Of a stretch of DNA of 64,000 nucleotides, positions 17,704 through 26,565 are shown one piece after another. Under the pieces are notes generated by a model, which saw nothing but the letters and a program-made list of their open reading frames with translations, was not told where the DNA came from and did not search any database. A program made the position numbers and the translations under genes. Origin of the DNA: Acidimicrobiia bacterium (GTDB lineage Bacteria > Actinomycetota > Acidimicrobiia > Acidimicrobiales > AC-14). Location of the stretch: positions 1 through 64,000 of the forward strand of contig JAHFUR010000018.1 in assembly GCA_023264995.1 (NCBI GenBank), written 5' to 3'. Each line of letters opens with the position of its first letter. Within the stretch, counting starts at the first letter, position 1.

Positions 17704-18873
17704 ATGGCCACCGCGGTGATCGTCGACGCCGTGCGCACCCCACTGGGCCGGCGCAACGGCGCCCTGCGCGACTGGCACCCCGTCGACCTGGCCGCCCACG
17801 TGCTCCGGGCCCTGGTGGAGCGCAGCGACCTCGACCCGGCCCTGGTCGACGACGTGATCGCCGGCTGCGTCAGCCAGACCGGCGAGCAGGCCCTCAACAT
17901 CGCCCGGAGCGCGGCGCTCGCCGCCGGGTTCCCCGAGTCGGTGCCCGCGACCACGGTCGACCGTCAGTGCGGCTCGGGCCAGCAGGCCCTGCACTTCGCG
18001 GCCCAGGGCGTCATGGCCGGCGCCTACGACGTGGTGATCGCCGCCGGCGTGGAGTCGATGACGCGGGTGCCCATGGGCTCCACCATCCTCAACGGGCCGG
18101 GCAAGCCGTTCGGGCCGCTGGTGGCCCAGCGCTACCTGCCGGCCGGCGGCCTGGTGCCCCAGGGCCTAGCCGCCGAGCGGGTTGCCGCCCATTGGCACCT
18201 CTCCCGGGAGGATCTCGACGCGTACAGCGTCGAGAGCCACCGCCGGGCGGCGGCGGCCACCGACGAGGGCCGCTTTGCCGGCGAGATCGTGGCGGTGACG
18301 GTGGAGACGGGCACCGGCAAGCGCCAGTTCGACGCCGACGAGGGCATCCGCCGGGACACTGACATGGAGGCCATGGCCGCCCTGAAGCCGGCGTTCCTGG
18401 TCGAGGGGGGCACGGTCACGGCCGGCAACGCTTCGCCCCTGAGCGACGGGGCCGCCGCCGTCCTGGTCATGAGCGAGGAGCGGGCGCTCGCGCTGGGGCT
18501 GAGCCCGCGGGCCCGCTTCGTGTCCTTCGCCGTGTGCGGCGCCGACCCTCTCCTGATGCTGACGGCCACGGTCCCGGCCACCACGGCGGCGCTGGCCCGG
18601 GCCGGCCTGGCCCTCGACCAGGTCGACGTGGTCGAGGTCAACGAGGCGTTCGCCGCCGTGGTGCTGGCGTGGGCCGCCGAGCACCACCCGGACATGGCCC
18701 GGGTCAACGTCAACGGCGGGGCGCTGGCCCTCGGCCACCCGCTGGGATGCTCGGGCGTGCGCCTCACCGCCACCCTGCTGTCCGAGCTGGAGCGCTCCGG
18801 CGGGCGTTACGGGCTCCAGACCATCTGCGAAGGTGGCGGTATGGCCAACGCCCTCGTCCTGGAACGGCTCTAG
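17704..18873 (+). CDS. Thiolase (acetyl-CoA acyltransferase family)
   Basis: The 389-residue enzyme has all thiolase landmarks: the nucleophilic Cys89 in VDRQCGSGQQAL, VNEAFA near residue 317, the GGALALGHPLGCSGVRL motif with the catalytic His near 345, and the C-terminal CEGGGMANA with the second catalytic Cys near 376. It condenses or cleaves acyl-CoA, as in beta-oxidation or acetoacetyl-CoA formation; the chain-length class cannot be fixed from sequence. The start at 17704 is the ATG directly before the conserved MATAVIVDAVRTPLG. No other beta-oxidation gene is nearby, so the pathway context is missing. The next gene begins one base after the stop codon. Confidence 0.93.
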   Translation: MATAVIVDAVRTPLGRRNGALRDWHPVDLAAHVLRALVERSDLDPALVDDVIAGCVSQTGEQALNIARSAALAAGFPESVPATTVDRQCGSGQQALHFAAQGVMAGAYDVVIAAGVESMTRVPMGSTILNGPGKPFGPLVAQRYLPAGGLVPQGLAAERVAAHWHLSREDLDAYSVESHRRAAAATDEGRFAGEIVAVTVETGTGKRQFDADEGIRRDTDMEAMAALKPAFLVEGGTVTAGNASPLSDGAAAVLVMSEERALALGLSPRARFVSFAVCGADPLLMLTATVPATTAALARAGLALDQVDVVEVNEAFAAVVLAWAAEHHPDMARVNVNGGALALGHPLGCSGVRLTATLLSELERSGGRYGLQTICEGGGMANALVLERL

Positions 18874-18874
18874 C

Positions 18875-19132
18875 GTGCTCGGGTTCCTGTTCAAGCTGGT
18901 GATCGCCGTCGCCGTGTTCGTGTTCATCATGCGCATTGGCATGGTCATGATCGGGGGGCTGGCCCGGCCCCACCCGCCGCCCGACCCGGGCGAGATCCGC
19001 CGGGTCAACCTGCGCTACCGGTGCTCGATCTGCCTCACCGAGGTGAAGATGGTGCAGGCCACCGAAGAGCTGCCGGTGCCCCCGCGCCATTGCCAGGAAG
19101 ACATGGACCTGGTCGCCCCGCGGTTCGAGTAG
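18875..19132 (+). CDS. Small membrane protein with cytoplasmic Cys-x2-Cys motif
   Basis: The GTG at 18875 begins 1 base after the thiolase stop, implying coupled translation. The 85-residue product has one membrane helix (about residues 4-28) followed by a soluble tail with CSICLTEVKM and a later HCQEDM, which together give Cys-x2-Cys plus His/Cys, a possible zinc-ribbon half. Similar short proteins sit beside crgA or thiolase genes in other actinomycetes, without known function. The third-position GC bias supports it as real. Confidence 0.65.
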   Translation: MLGFLFKLVIAVAVFVFIMRIGMVMIGGLARPHPPPDPGEIRRVNLRYRCSICLTEVKMVQATEELPVPPRHCQEDMDLVAPRFE

Positions 19133-19136
19133 CCGG

Positions 19137-19168
19137 TTTCCCCAGCCTGTGCGTAAAGCTGGGGGAAA
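19137..19168 (+). terminator. Possible hairpin terminator
   Basis: A 10-bp stem (19137-19146 with 19158-19168, one bulged G) with T at the left foot and A at the right, 5 bases after the stop of the small membrane protein gene. It lacks a long T-run, so efficiency is uncertain. It lies between two convergent genes. Confidence 0.4.
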
Positions 19169-19198
19169 GGTTCGGAAGGCCGCCGGATAGCGCGACGG

Positions 19199-19531
19199 CT
19201 AATGGAACTTGGTGGCAGTGACGAAGCCGGTGGTGATGAGGACCAGGCCGAGCAGCAGGTACATGTTGCTGGGCTTGTCGCCCGGGAGCAGGCTCACATA
19301 GTTGGCCAGGATCACCAGCATGCCCAGGCCCAGGCTGGTGAACATCACGATCGGTACCCACCGCGGGCTGACCTTTTCGGCGCGTGGGATGGGCGGGGTG
19401 TAGCGGGAGGTCTGCTTCGGGGTGACCCGGCCCGACGGCGTCGCGCCCGGCTTGCCCGACTTCGGGCCCTTCTTGGCGGACGGGGGCTTTACCGGCTTGG
19501 CCACGGCAACGGAGGTTAGTCGCGCCGGCAC
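19199..19531 (-). CDS. crgA: Cell division protein CrgA
   Basis: A 110-residue protein with a basic, Lys/Pro-rich N-terminus and two C-terminal membrane helices. The first is preceded by [20 protein letters not shown] and the second is [20 protein letters not shown]. The W-V-P-x-x-M-F segment, the short loop NYVSLLPGD and the terminal Trp/His-type ending match CrgA, an FtsZ-ring-associated membrane protein that coordinates septal wall synthesis with FtsI and FtsQ in actinomycetes. Its place next to trpG and pknB matches the mycobacterial order. The start is a GTG at 19531 without a clear ribosome site; GTG 19504 would give a shorter tail. Confidence 0.85.
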   Translation of the reverse strand: MPARLTSVAVAKPVKPPSAKKGPKSGKPGATPSGRVTPKQTSRYTPPIPRAEKVSPRWVPIVMFTSLGLGMLVILANYVSLLPGDKPSNMYLLLGLVLITTGFVTATKFH

Positions 19532-19557
19532 GGCGAGGGGATGGCTACGGTCGGGCC

Positions 19558-20154
19558 ATGCCCCGCGTGGTGGTGATCGACAACTACGACTCGTTCGTCT
19601 ACAACCTTGTCCAGTACCTGGGCGAGCTGGGGGCCGACCCGGTCGTGTACCGGCCCGACGAGATCTCCGTCGACGGCATCCTCGACGACCACCCCGACGC
19701 CATCGTCATCTCCCCCGGTCCCGGCCACCCGACGGAGGCCACGCTGTCCCTGGCCGTCATCGACCGGTTCGGTGCCCCCCGGGGCCAGGCGGGCACGGTC
19801 CCGGTCCTGGGCGTCTGCCTGGGCCACCAGTGCATCGGCCAGTTCTATGGGGGCGAGGTGGTGCGGGCGCCGGCGGTCGTGCACGGCAAGACGTCGGCCA
19901 TCCACCACCACGGCCAGGGGGTGCTGGCCGGGCTGGCCGACCCGTTCGAGGCCACCCGCTACCACTCGCTGCTCGTCGACCGGGCCACGCTGCCCGCGGT
20001 CCTGGAGGTCACCGCCGAGACCGCCGACGGCCTGATCATGGGCCTTCGTCACCGTGAGCTGGCCGTGGAGGGCGTGCAGTTCCACCCCGAGTCCATCCTC
20101 ACCGCCGATGGCCGCGTCCTGCTGCGGAACTTCCTCGACCAGGCCGGCGGGTAG
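19558..20154 (+). CDS. Glutamine amidotransferase, anthranilate / aminodeoxychorismate synthase component II
   Basis: The 198-residue class I glutamine amidotransferase has the PGPGHPTEA oxyanion strand (about 58-66), the nucleophile elbow GVCLGHQ with Cys at about 84 and the HPES motif near 180 supplying His and Glu. It makes ammonia from glutamine for a synthase partner, either TrpE (tryptophan) or PabB (folate). These two roles cannot be separated by sequence alone, so no symbol is given, although the locus matches mycobacterial trpG/pabA beside pknB. No partner synthase gene is in the window. It is divergent from crgA and convergent with pknB. Confidence 0.92.
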   Translation: MPRVVVIDNYDSFVYNLVQYLGELGADPVVYRPDEISVDGILDDHPDAIVISPGPGHPTEATLSLAVIDRFGAPRGQAGTVPVLGVCLGHQCIGQFYGGEVVRAPAVVHGKTSAIHHHGQGVLAGLADPFEATRYHSLLVDRATLPAVLEVTAETADGLIMGLRHRELAVEGVQFHPESILTADGRVLLRNFLDQAGG

Positions 20155-20163
20155 CCCGGGCGG

Positions 20164-21978
20164 CTACGGCTTGGTGGTCGAGGTGGTGGTCGTCGGGGCC
20201 ACCGTGGTGGTCGGGAAGATGGTGATCGGCGGTAGCAGCGTGGTGGTGGGGGCCACCGTGGTCACCGGCGCCTGGGTGGTGGTCGGCGCCGGCCCGGTGG
20301 AGACGATCATGGTCACGGTGCTGTTGCGCTCCAGCGGGGTGCCGGCGGCCGGCTCGGTGCGGATCACCTGGCCGGGGTCGAAGTCGTTGTTGGCCTCGTT
20401 GCGCGACGTGGTGCGGAACCCGGCCTGGCCGAGCTGGTTGGCCGCGTCGCTGGCCACCTTGCCCCGCACGTTGGGGACGGCGATCTGCTCCACGCCCTTC
20501 GAGACGGTGAGCGTGACGTTCGACCCCTTCGCCGCCTTGGTGCCCGCCGCCGGCGACTGGTCGATCACCGTGTTCGGGGCGATCTTGTCGCTGTTCACCG
20601 AGTTGATGACCACCCGGAAGCCGGCGGTGGTGAGGATTTCGTTGGCCGCGTCGTTGGCCTTGTTGCGCACGTCGGGCACGTCCACGATCGGCGCGCCGAC
20701 GCTGACCGAGAGCGTGACGGTGGCGCCCTTGCGCACCTGGGTGTTGGCCAGGGGCTCCTGGTTGGTGACCAGGCCGGCGGCGTTGACCTCGTCCTGCACC
20801 TCCCGGCGCACCACCTTCAGGCCCAGGGCCCGCAGATCCCGGTCGGCGTCGGCCTCCGGCCGGCCGATGAGCTGGGGGACGGTGACTTCCTGGGTGCCGC
20901 CCACGCCGAGCTGGCGCCCGACCAGGAAGAGCAGGCCACCGAGGGCGGCGAGCAGGGTGACGAGGATCACGATGTAGGCGCTGGTCCGGGCCCGGGGCCG
21001 GTCCTCGGCGGCCACGATCGTGGTGCCGGGGTTCACCACCCGGGTGCTGTCGACCCCGGCCTGCACCCGCGTGGCGTCGGCGGCCGGCGCCGGCCGCGCC
21101 GTGCTGGCCATGACCGCGGTGGCCGGCGCCTCCGGCCGGAGGGGCAGGGCGGAGACCGGCTGGCCGGCGTTGAAGCGCAGCAGGTCGGCTCGCAGCTCCT
21201 CGGCGCTGGAGTAGCGGTTGGCCCGGTTCTTGGCCATGGCCTTGCCCACGATGGCGTCGAAGACCGGCGGGACGTCGGGGTTGTACTGGCTGGGCGGGCC
21301 CGGGTCCTCGCGAACGTGCTGGTAGGCGATGGAGACGGGGTTGTCGCCGGTGAAGGGCGGCCGCCCGGTGACCATCTCGAACAGGACGACCCCGAGCGAG
21401 TACACGTCGGTGCGGGGGTCGACGGCGTGGCCCTGGGCCTGCTCGGGCGAGAAGTACGTGGCCGTGCCCATCACCGCCCCAGCCTGGGTCAGGCTCTCCG
21501 ACGGGTCGCCGGCCCGGGCGATGCCGAAGTCGGTGACCTTGACCTGGCTGGTGGTGATGAGCACGTTGCCGGGCTTCACGTCGCGGTGGACCACGCCGCC
21601 CACGTGGGCGAAGTGGAGGGCGCCGGCGATGTCGGCGCCGATCTCGGCCGCCCGGCTGGCCATGAGCGGGCCCTGCCGGCGGATCACGTCGCGCAGGGTC
21701 AGCCCGTCGACGTACTCCATGACGATGAAATAGGTACCCTCTTCCTCCCCCCAGTCGTAGATCGACACGATGTTGGGGTGGTTGAGGTTGGCCGCCGACC
21801 GGGCCTCGCGGCGGAAGCGCTCGACGAAGGACCGGTCGGTGGCGAACTCCGGGAACAGGACTTTCAGGGCGACCGGCCGGTCGAGCAGCAGGTCGCGAGC
21901 CAGGTACACCTCGGCCATGCCGCCCCGGGCCAGGTGCCGGACGATCTGGTAGCGGCCGGTGAAGACTTGGGAGGCCAC
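20164..21978 (-). CDS. pknB: Ser/Thr protein kinase with three PASTA domains
   Basis: The 604-residue kinase contains LARGGMAEVYLARD (Gly loop), the VALKVL lysine (about 39), HRDVKPGNVLI (catalytic loop, about 136), VTDFGIARA (DFG) and GTATYFSPEQAQG (activation segment). A linker with a basic region leads to one membrane helix (about 342-362). Three extracellular PASTA domains follow (QEVTVPQLIG..., IVDVPDVRNK..., QIAVPNVRGK...) and then a Thr/Pro-rich tail. Mycobacterial PknB has four PASTA domains. It phosphorylates cell-wall and division proteins and senses muropeptides through PASTA. It heads the downstream part of a minus-strand operon with pbpA, rodA, pstP, fhaB and fhaA. Confidence 0.94.
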   Translation of the reverse strand: MASQVFTGRYQIVRHLARGGMAEVYLARDLLLDRPVALKVLFPEFATDRSFVERFRREARSAANLNHPNIVSIYDWGEEEGTYFIVMEYVDGLTLRDVIRRQGPLMASRAAEIGADIAGALHFAHVGGVVHRDVKPGNVLITTSQVKVTDFGIARAGDPSESLTQAGAVMGTATYFSPEQAQGHAVDPRTDVYSLGVVLFEMVTGRPPFTGDNPVSIAYQHVREDPGPPSQYNPDVPPVFDAIVGKAMAKNRANRYSSAEELRADLLRFNAGQPVSALPLRPEAPATAVMASTARPAPAADATRVQAGVDSTRVVNPGTTIVAAEDRPRARTSAYIVILVTLLAALGGLLFLVGRQLGVGGTQEVTVPQLIGRPEADADRDLRALGLKVVRREVQDEVNAAGLVTNQEPLANTQVRKGATVTLSVSVGAPIVDVPDVRNKANDAANEILTTAGFRVVINSVNSDKIAPNTVIDQSPAAGTKAAKGSNVTLTVSKGVEQIAVPNVRGKVASDAANQLGQAGFRTTSRNEANNDFDPGQVIRTEPAAGTPLERNSTVTMIVSTGPAPTTTQAPVTTVAPTTTLLPPITIFPTTTVAPTTTTSTTKP

Positions 21979-21987
21979 GGGCTGACT

Positions 21988-23439
21988 TTAGGGGGCCAAC
22001 GCGGCACGGATGACCGCCTGGGCGATGGGCGCAGCCAGGGCGCCGCCGGTGACTTCGGACGTGTTGGGCTGGTCTTCGAGCATGACGGCGACGGCCACCC
22101 GCGGCGCCTCGGCCGGGGCGAAGGCGATGAACCACACGTGCGACCGGCCGAGCCCGGTCTGGGCCGTGCCCGTCTTGCCGGCCACCGTCACGCCCGGGAT
22201 CTGGGCCCGGGTGCCCGACCCGCCGGCGACCACGCCCACCATCATGTCGCGCGTGGTCTGAGCGACGCTGGGCGGCACCGCGGTGAGCCACGGCTGGTTC
22301 TTGTACTGCTGGACGACCTCACCGTCGGTGTTGCGCACCTCGGCCAGGACGTGGGGCGTCATGATCACCCCGTTGTTGGCGATGCCGGCGGCGACCAGGG
22401 CCATCTGCAGCGGGGTGGCGGCCACGTCCTGCTGGCCGATGGCCGACTTGGCCAGGCCCGGCAGGTCCCGGGCGAACGCGGTGGCCGGGGGGAAGCTCGC
22501 CGATGCCCCGAAGGGCAGGTCGATCGGCGGCACCTTGTTGAACCCGAAGGCTTCGGCGCCGGCCGAGAGCTTCTGGGCCCCGAGGTCGAGCCCGAGCTGG
22601 GCAAAGGACGTGTTGCACGAGACGCGCAGGGCGTCGGCCAGGTTCCCGCCGCACGAGCCGCCGCCGAAGTTCCCCAGGGTCTGGCCGCCGGTGTTGGGCA
22701 GGGGCAGCTCTCGTAGGTTGGGGTAGACGGGCTGGGCGGGGGTGGCCGTCCCCGTGACCAGGGCGGTGGCCGCGGTGACCACCTTGAAGCTGGACCCGGG
22801 TGGGTAGCGCTCCCGGTAGGTGCGGGGGAGCAGGGGCTTGTCGGGGTCGGCGTTGAGCTCGGTCCAGGCCTGCTGGACCGCGTCCTGGTCGTGGGACGCC
22901 AACCGGTTGGGGTCGTAGGTGGGGTAGTCGGCGAAGGCCAGGATGGCGCCGGTACGGGGGTCGAGGGCGACCACCGAGCCCTTGCGTTGGCCCAGCTGGT
23001 CGGTGGCCACTTGCTGAAGGTTCTTCGACAGGGTGAGGGTGACGTTGTCGGTCTTGTCCCGCTGCACGAGGAGGTTGCGGGGGTCGAAGGAGCCCTTGGC
23101 CAGGTCGCCGATGAGGGCGTCGTTGTACGTGCGCTCCACGCCCTCGTCGCCGTAGGTGAACGAGAAGTACCCGGTGACGTGGGCGAACAAGGGGCCGAGC
23201 GGGTACTGGCGCTGGAGCTTGAAGGCGTCGCCCGAGGGGACCGACTGGGCCACCACCGTGCCGTCGGCGAGCTGGATGATGCCCCGGGGCTGCACGAAGT
23301 CGCGTACGACGGCCCGGCTGTTGGCCGGGTGGGTGTTCAGGTGGTGGGCGTCGAGGACCTGGAGGTAGTTGAGCTGCACGAAGAGGGCCGAGAACAGGAC
23401 GATCAGGACGATGCCGAGCTTGCGGATCTGGCCGTTCAC
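21988..23439 (-). CDS. pbpA: Penicillin-binding protein 2-type transpeptidase (PbpA)
   Basis: About 483 residues from a GTG whose last bases overlap the rodA stop (GTGA). One N-terminal membrane helix (about 6-26), a PBP dimerisation-like domain, then a transpeptidase domain with the catalytic Ser in YPPGSSFK (about 220), SCN (about 282) and KTGTAQ (about 425). The three active-site motifs are all present. It cross-links peptidoglycan at the septum or cell tip, working with the neighbouring RodA-type glycosyltransferase. The GTG start is supported by the 4-base overlap with rodA and the position of the helix. Product length fits PbpA. Confidence 0.93.
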   Translation of the reverse strand: MNGQIRKLGIVLIVLFSALFVQLNYLQVLDAHHLNTHPANSRAVVRDFVQPRGIIQLADGTVVAQSVPSGDAFKLQRQYPLGPLFAHVTGYFSFTYGDEGVERTYNDALIGDLAKGSFDPRNLLVQRDKTDNVTLTLSKNLQQVATDQLGQRKGSVVALDPRTGAILAFADYPTYDPNRLASHDQDAVQQAWTELNADPDKPLLPRTYRERYPPGSSFKVVTAATALVTGTATPAQPVYPNLRELPLPNTGGQTLGNFGGGSCGGNLADALRVSCNTSFAQLGLDLGAQKLSAGAEAFGFNKVPPIDLPFGASASFPPATAFARDLPGLAKSAIGQQDVAATPLQMALVAAGIANNGVIMTPHVLAEVRNTDGEVVQQYKNQPWLTAVPPSVAQTTRDMMVGVVAGGSGTRAQIPGVTVAGKTGTAQTGLGRSHVWFIAFAPAEAPRVAVAVMLEDQPNTSEVTGGALAAPIAQAVIRAALAP

Positions 23440-24728
23440 GCCCCGGCCCGTTCGTGGTGGTCGTCGGAGATGCGCAGGAGCAGGGCCAGCAGGATGTAGT
23501 TCGAGACCAGCGAGGAGCCCCCGTAGGACACGAACGGGAGGGTGATGCCCGTCAGGGGGACCAGCCGGGTCACCCCGCCCAGGATGATGAAGGTCTGCAG
23601 GCCGATGATGGCGGTGAGGCCGGTGGCCAGCAGCTTCTCGAACGGCGACTCGACCCGCATGGCGATCCTCAGGCCGGCGCCCACCATGAGCAGGAACGCC
23701 ACCAGGACGGCCACCGTTCCCAGCAGGCCCAGCTCCTCGCCGATGGCGGCGAAGATGAAGTCGGTCGAGACGGCGGGGATGCGCTGGGGGCTGCCCTGGC
23801 CGATGTTGGTGCCGGTCAGGCCGCCGGCGGCGAAGGCGAAGAGGGCCTGCACGGTCTGGTAGCCGGCGCCGGTGGCCACCGACCAGGGGTCGGCCAGGAT
23901 GCTGATGCGGGTCTTGACGTGGTCGAACACCGACCAGGCGATGTAGGCGCCGCCGGCGAACATGACCCCGCCGATGCCCAGGTAGGCGCCCCGGGCCGTC
24001 GCCACCCACAGCAGGGTGATGAACAGGGCGAAGAACAGGAGCGACGACCCCAGGTCGCGCTCCCAGAACATGACCACCAAGGAGAACGCCCACGCCAGCA
24101 CGATGGGCCCGAAGTGGCGCACGTTGGGCACCCACACGCCGGCCACCTTGCGGGTGCCCATGGCCAGCAGGGGCTGCTTCTCGACCAGGTAGGACGCGAA
24201 GAAAATGCAGAGGGCGATCTTGGCCAGCTCTCCCGGCTGGAAGGTGAGCGCCCCGAGGCGCACCCACAGGCGGGCGCCGTTGATGTTCCGCCCGATGCCC
24301 GGCAGCAGCGGCATGAGGAGGAGCGCGCAGCCGGCGAGGGCGAAGGTGTAGCGGAGCCGCTCGATGTCGCGGGCCCGCCTCACGACGAGCAGGGTGGCCA
24401 CGAAGGCGCCCACCCCCAGGGCCGTCCACATGGCCTGGAGGCCGGCCAGGTCGGAGTCGAGCCGGGCGATGAAGACGTACCCCACCCCGTTCAGGAGCCC
24501 GGCCAGGGGGAGCAGGATGCCGTCGGCGCTGGGCGCCAGCCGGCGGGTGGCCACGTGGGCGACGGCCAGCAGGCCGAGGATGATGAGCAGGAACGGGACC
24601 AGGTTGGCCGGCAGTGACGCGCTGCGGCCGAGGCCGGCCAGGGTGTAGGCGCCGGCGGTCAGCACGCCCGCCATGAGCAGGAGCCCGAGCTCGGTGTTGC
24701 GGCGCTGTGCCCCTAGGAGGGTGTTCAC
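23436..24728 (-). CDS. rodA: RodA/FtsW/SpoVE-family peptidoglycan glycosyltransferase
   Basis: The 430-residue polytopic membrane protein belongs to the SEDS family. Typical blocks are KIALCIFFASYLVEKQP near 170, the WERDLGSSLLFFALF segment carrying the functional Asp near 225 and PLTGITLPFVSYGGSSLVSNY near 390, the SEDS signature. It polymerises lipid II into glycan strands, and the adjacent pbpA supplies the transpeptidase partner. The pstP stop lies 10 bases upstream of this start, and pbpA overlaps its end by 4 bases, so the genes form one transcript. Confidence 0.94.
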   Translation of the reverse strand: MNTLLGAQRRNTELGLLLMAGVLTAGAYTLAGLGRSASLPANLVPFLLIILGLLAVAHVATRRLAPSADGILLPLAGLLNGVGYVFIARLDSDLAGLQAMWTALGVGAFVATLLVVRRARDIERLRYTFALAGCALLLMPLLPGIGRNINGARLWVRLGALTFQPGELAKIALCIFFASYLVEKQPLLAMGTRKVAGVWVPNVRHFGPIVLAWAFSLVVMFWERDLGSSLLFFALFITLLWVATARGAYLGIGGVMFAGGAYIAWSVFDHVKTRISILADPWSVATGAGYQTVQALFAFAAGGLTGTNIGQGSPQRIPAVSTDFIFAAIGEELGLLGTVAVLVAFLLMVGAGLRIAMRVESPFEKLLATGLTAIIGLQTFIILGGVTRLVPLTGITLPFVSYGGSSLVSNYILLALLLRISDDHHERAGA

Positions 24729-24738
24729 CCGGTGGGGC

Positions 24739-26031
24739 TCACGGCCGCACGGAGGTCGTCGTGGTGGGGGGTGGGGTCGTCGACGATGTGGTGGGCAGCG
24801 TGGTCGGTGGGGCCCGCCGGGCCTCCACCTCCTGGCGCAGGTTGTTCACGTAGCGGTCGGCGGCGGCCTTGGTGGCCACCTCGTGGCCGGTCTCCAGCTC
24901 GACGCGCTGGGCGGGCAGGAGCTCGGCGCCGGTGGGCTGCAGCTTGCGCTCGACCAGGGTCGGGTCGAACCACAGCAGCCCGCCCGGCCGCCCCCGGAAG
25001 ATGGCGACCTGCTCGTTGTCGATGCCGACGAAGTAGGCGCCCCGGGCGTACCAGCCCACGGCCCACACGGCCAGGCCCAGCACGGCCACGACGGCGATGA
25101 CGAACGCGAAGACCCGCCACGTCAGCCGCCGGCTCCGCAGCCGGGGGGCGGGCGGGGGTGGTGCCGGCGCCGTCGGCGGCGGCGCGGCCGCCGGCCGCAT
25201 GCCCGTCAGGTCGACCTCGGGCGCCAGTGTGGTCACGGTGGGAGCCGCCGGGCGCCCGGGTGCCGCCGAGCCGGCGAGGGCGGCCGACGCCTGCCTCGAC
25301 CGGCCGTCGTCGTCGACCACGTCGACCACGACCACGGTGATGTTGTCGCTGCCGCCGGCGGCCCGGGCCTGGCGGACCAGGTCGTGGGCCGCCTCCTGGG
25401 GGTCGGCCAGGTGGCGGAGGGTGGACGCGATGCGCTCGTCGGACAGCTCGTTGGTGAGCCCGTCGCTGCAGAGCAGGATGCGATCGCCCTGGTAGGGGGT
25501 GATCTCCCAGGAGTCGACCTTGATCTGCGGCTCCATGCCGAGCGCCCGGGTGATGATCGACCGCTGGGGGTGGACCTGGGCCTCGGCGTGGGTGAGCTTG
25601 CCGTCGCGGACGAGCTCCTCCACCAGGCTGTGGTCCTCGGTGAGCTGCATGAGCTCACCCTTCTGGAGCAGGTAGGCCCGGGAATCGCCGACGTTGATGA
25701 GGGCCAGCTGCTCCTCCCCGTCGACCTGCACGAGGGCCAACGCGGTGAGGGTGGTGCCCATGCCCCGCTTCTCTCGGCTGGCCTGGGCCAGGTGCCAGAC
25801 GGCGGCGTTGGCCGCCTCGGCGGCCGAGACGAGCCCGTCGGTGGTGTGCTCACCGTCGGTGAAGGCTCGCAACAGGGTCTCCACCGATGTCTGACTGGCC
25901 ACCTCTCCGGCCTGGTGGCCGCCGACGCCGTCGGCGACCGCGAACAGGCCCTCGTCGGCCAGGAACCGGTCCTCGTTCATCTGGCGGACGCGGCCGACGT
26001 CGGTGGCGGCACCCGCGAGGAGCTGGGTCAT
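24739..26031 (-). CDS. pstP: PP2C-type Ser/Thr phosphatase (PstP)
   Basis: The 430-residue enzyme has PP2C metal-binding motifs: RQMNEDRF near the N-terminus, VADGVGGHQAGE (Asp and Gly ligands near 33-36), NVGDSRAYL near 115, LLCSDGLTNEL near 190 and GGSDNITVVVV near 228. A disordered linker precedes a membrane helix (about 305-325) and a short extracellular C-terminal region ending in a Thr/Pro tail. It removes phosphates from PknB and PknB targets. It sits in the expected operon position between fhaB and rodA. Confidence 0.93.
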   Translation of the reverse strand: MTQLLAGAATDVGRVRQMNEDRFLADEGLFAVADGVGGHQAGEVASQTSVETLLRAFTDGEHTTDGLVSAAEAANAAVWHLAQASREKRGMGTTLTALALVQVDGEEQLALINVGDSRAYLLQKGELMQLTEDHSLVEELVRDGKLTHAEAQVHPQRSIITRALGMEPQIKVDSWEITPYQGDRILLCSDGLTNELSDERIASTLRHLADPQEAAHDLVRQARAAGGSDNITVVVVDVVDDDGRSRQASAALAGSAAPGRPAAPTVTTLAPEVDLTGMRPAAAPPPTAPAPPPPAPRLRSRRLTWRVFAFVIAVVAVLGLAVWAVGWYARGAYFVGIDNEQVAIFRGRPGGLLWFDPTLVERKLQPTGAELLPAQRVELETGHEVATKAAADRYVNNLRQEVEARRAPPTTLPTTSSTTPPPTTTTSVRP

Positions 26032-26077
26032 CGGGCGTCCGCCCGATGGGTGCTCATAGACCGGCCTCCCGGGCCGG

Positions 26078-26560
26078 TCACCCTTGCAGCTCCATCACCG
26101 TCTTGCCGATCTGCAGCCGGTCGCCCCTGCGGATGGCGATGGGCGCAGTCACCTTCTTCCGGTTGAGGTAGGTGCCATTGGTGGACCCCAAGTCCTCCAC
26201 GTAGAGCTGGCCCTCCCGGCGGAAGACGCGGGCGTGGAGCTGGGAGACGTAGGTGTCGTCCAGGGTGATCTGGCACCCGCCGGCCCGGCCGACGGTGAGC
26301 TCCTCGCCCAGCTCGTAGACCTGGCCCTTGGTCTCCGCCGGCTCGATCACCCGGAGGCGGCTGCCCGCCTTGGCGCCGGCGCCGCCCACCCGGCCGGCGC
26401 CACCCCAGTTCCGTGCCGACCGGGCCGTAGGGGCCGGCGCCGGCGCCACGATCCGGGCCGGGCTCATCTCGGCCCACACGGCCCGGAGCACCCGGACGAA
26501 GAACAGGTACAGCAAGGCCAGGAAGCAGAACTTGAGGATGGTGAGGAGGGAGTCGGGCAC
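26078..26560 (-). CDS. fhaB: FHA-domain protein FhaB
   Basis: About 160 residues from a GTG at 26560 that lies just after the fhaA stop. An N-terminal membrane helix (LLTILKFCFLALLYLFFVRVL) anchors the protein, then a Gly/Ala-rich linker. A single FHA domain (about 75-158) has the phosphothreonine-binding strand blocks LTVGRAGGCQITLDD, YVSQLHARVF and YVEDLGSTNGTYLN. FHA proteins bind phosphothreonine, here expected from PknB. In mycobacteria FhaB (FipA) links PknA/PknB to the division ring. Longer open frames upstream run inside fhaA and are not used. Confidence 0.9.
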   Translation of the reverse strand: MPDSLLTILKFCFLALLYLFFVRVLRAVWAEMSPARIVAPAPAPTARSARNWGGAGRVGGAGAKAGSRLRVIEPAETKGQVYELGEELTVGRAGGCQITLDDTYVSQLHARVFRREGQLYVEDLGSTNGTYLNRKKVTAPIAIRRGDRLQIGKTVMELQG

Positions 26561-26565
26561 TGCCG

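Noticed and set aside
20099-22291. Long minus-strand frame over pknB
   Set aside because: Different frame from the kinase; composition is Arg/Pro-rich, as expected for a shadow.
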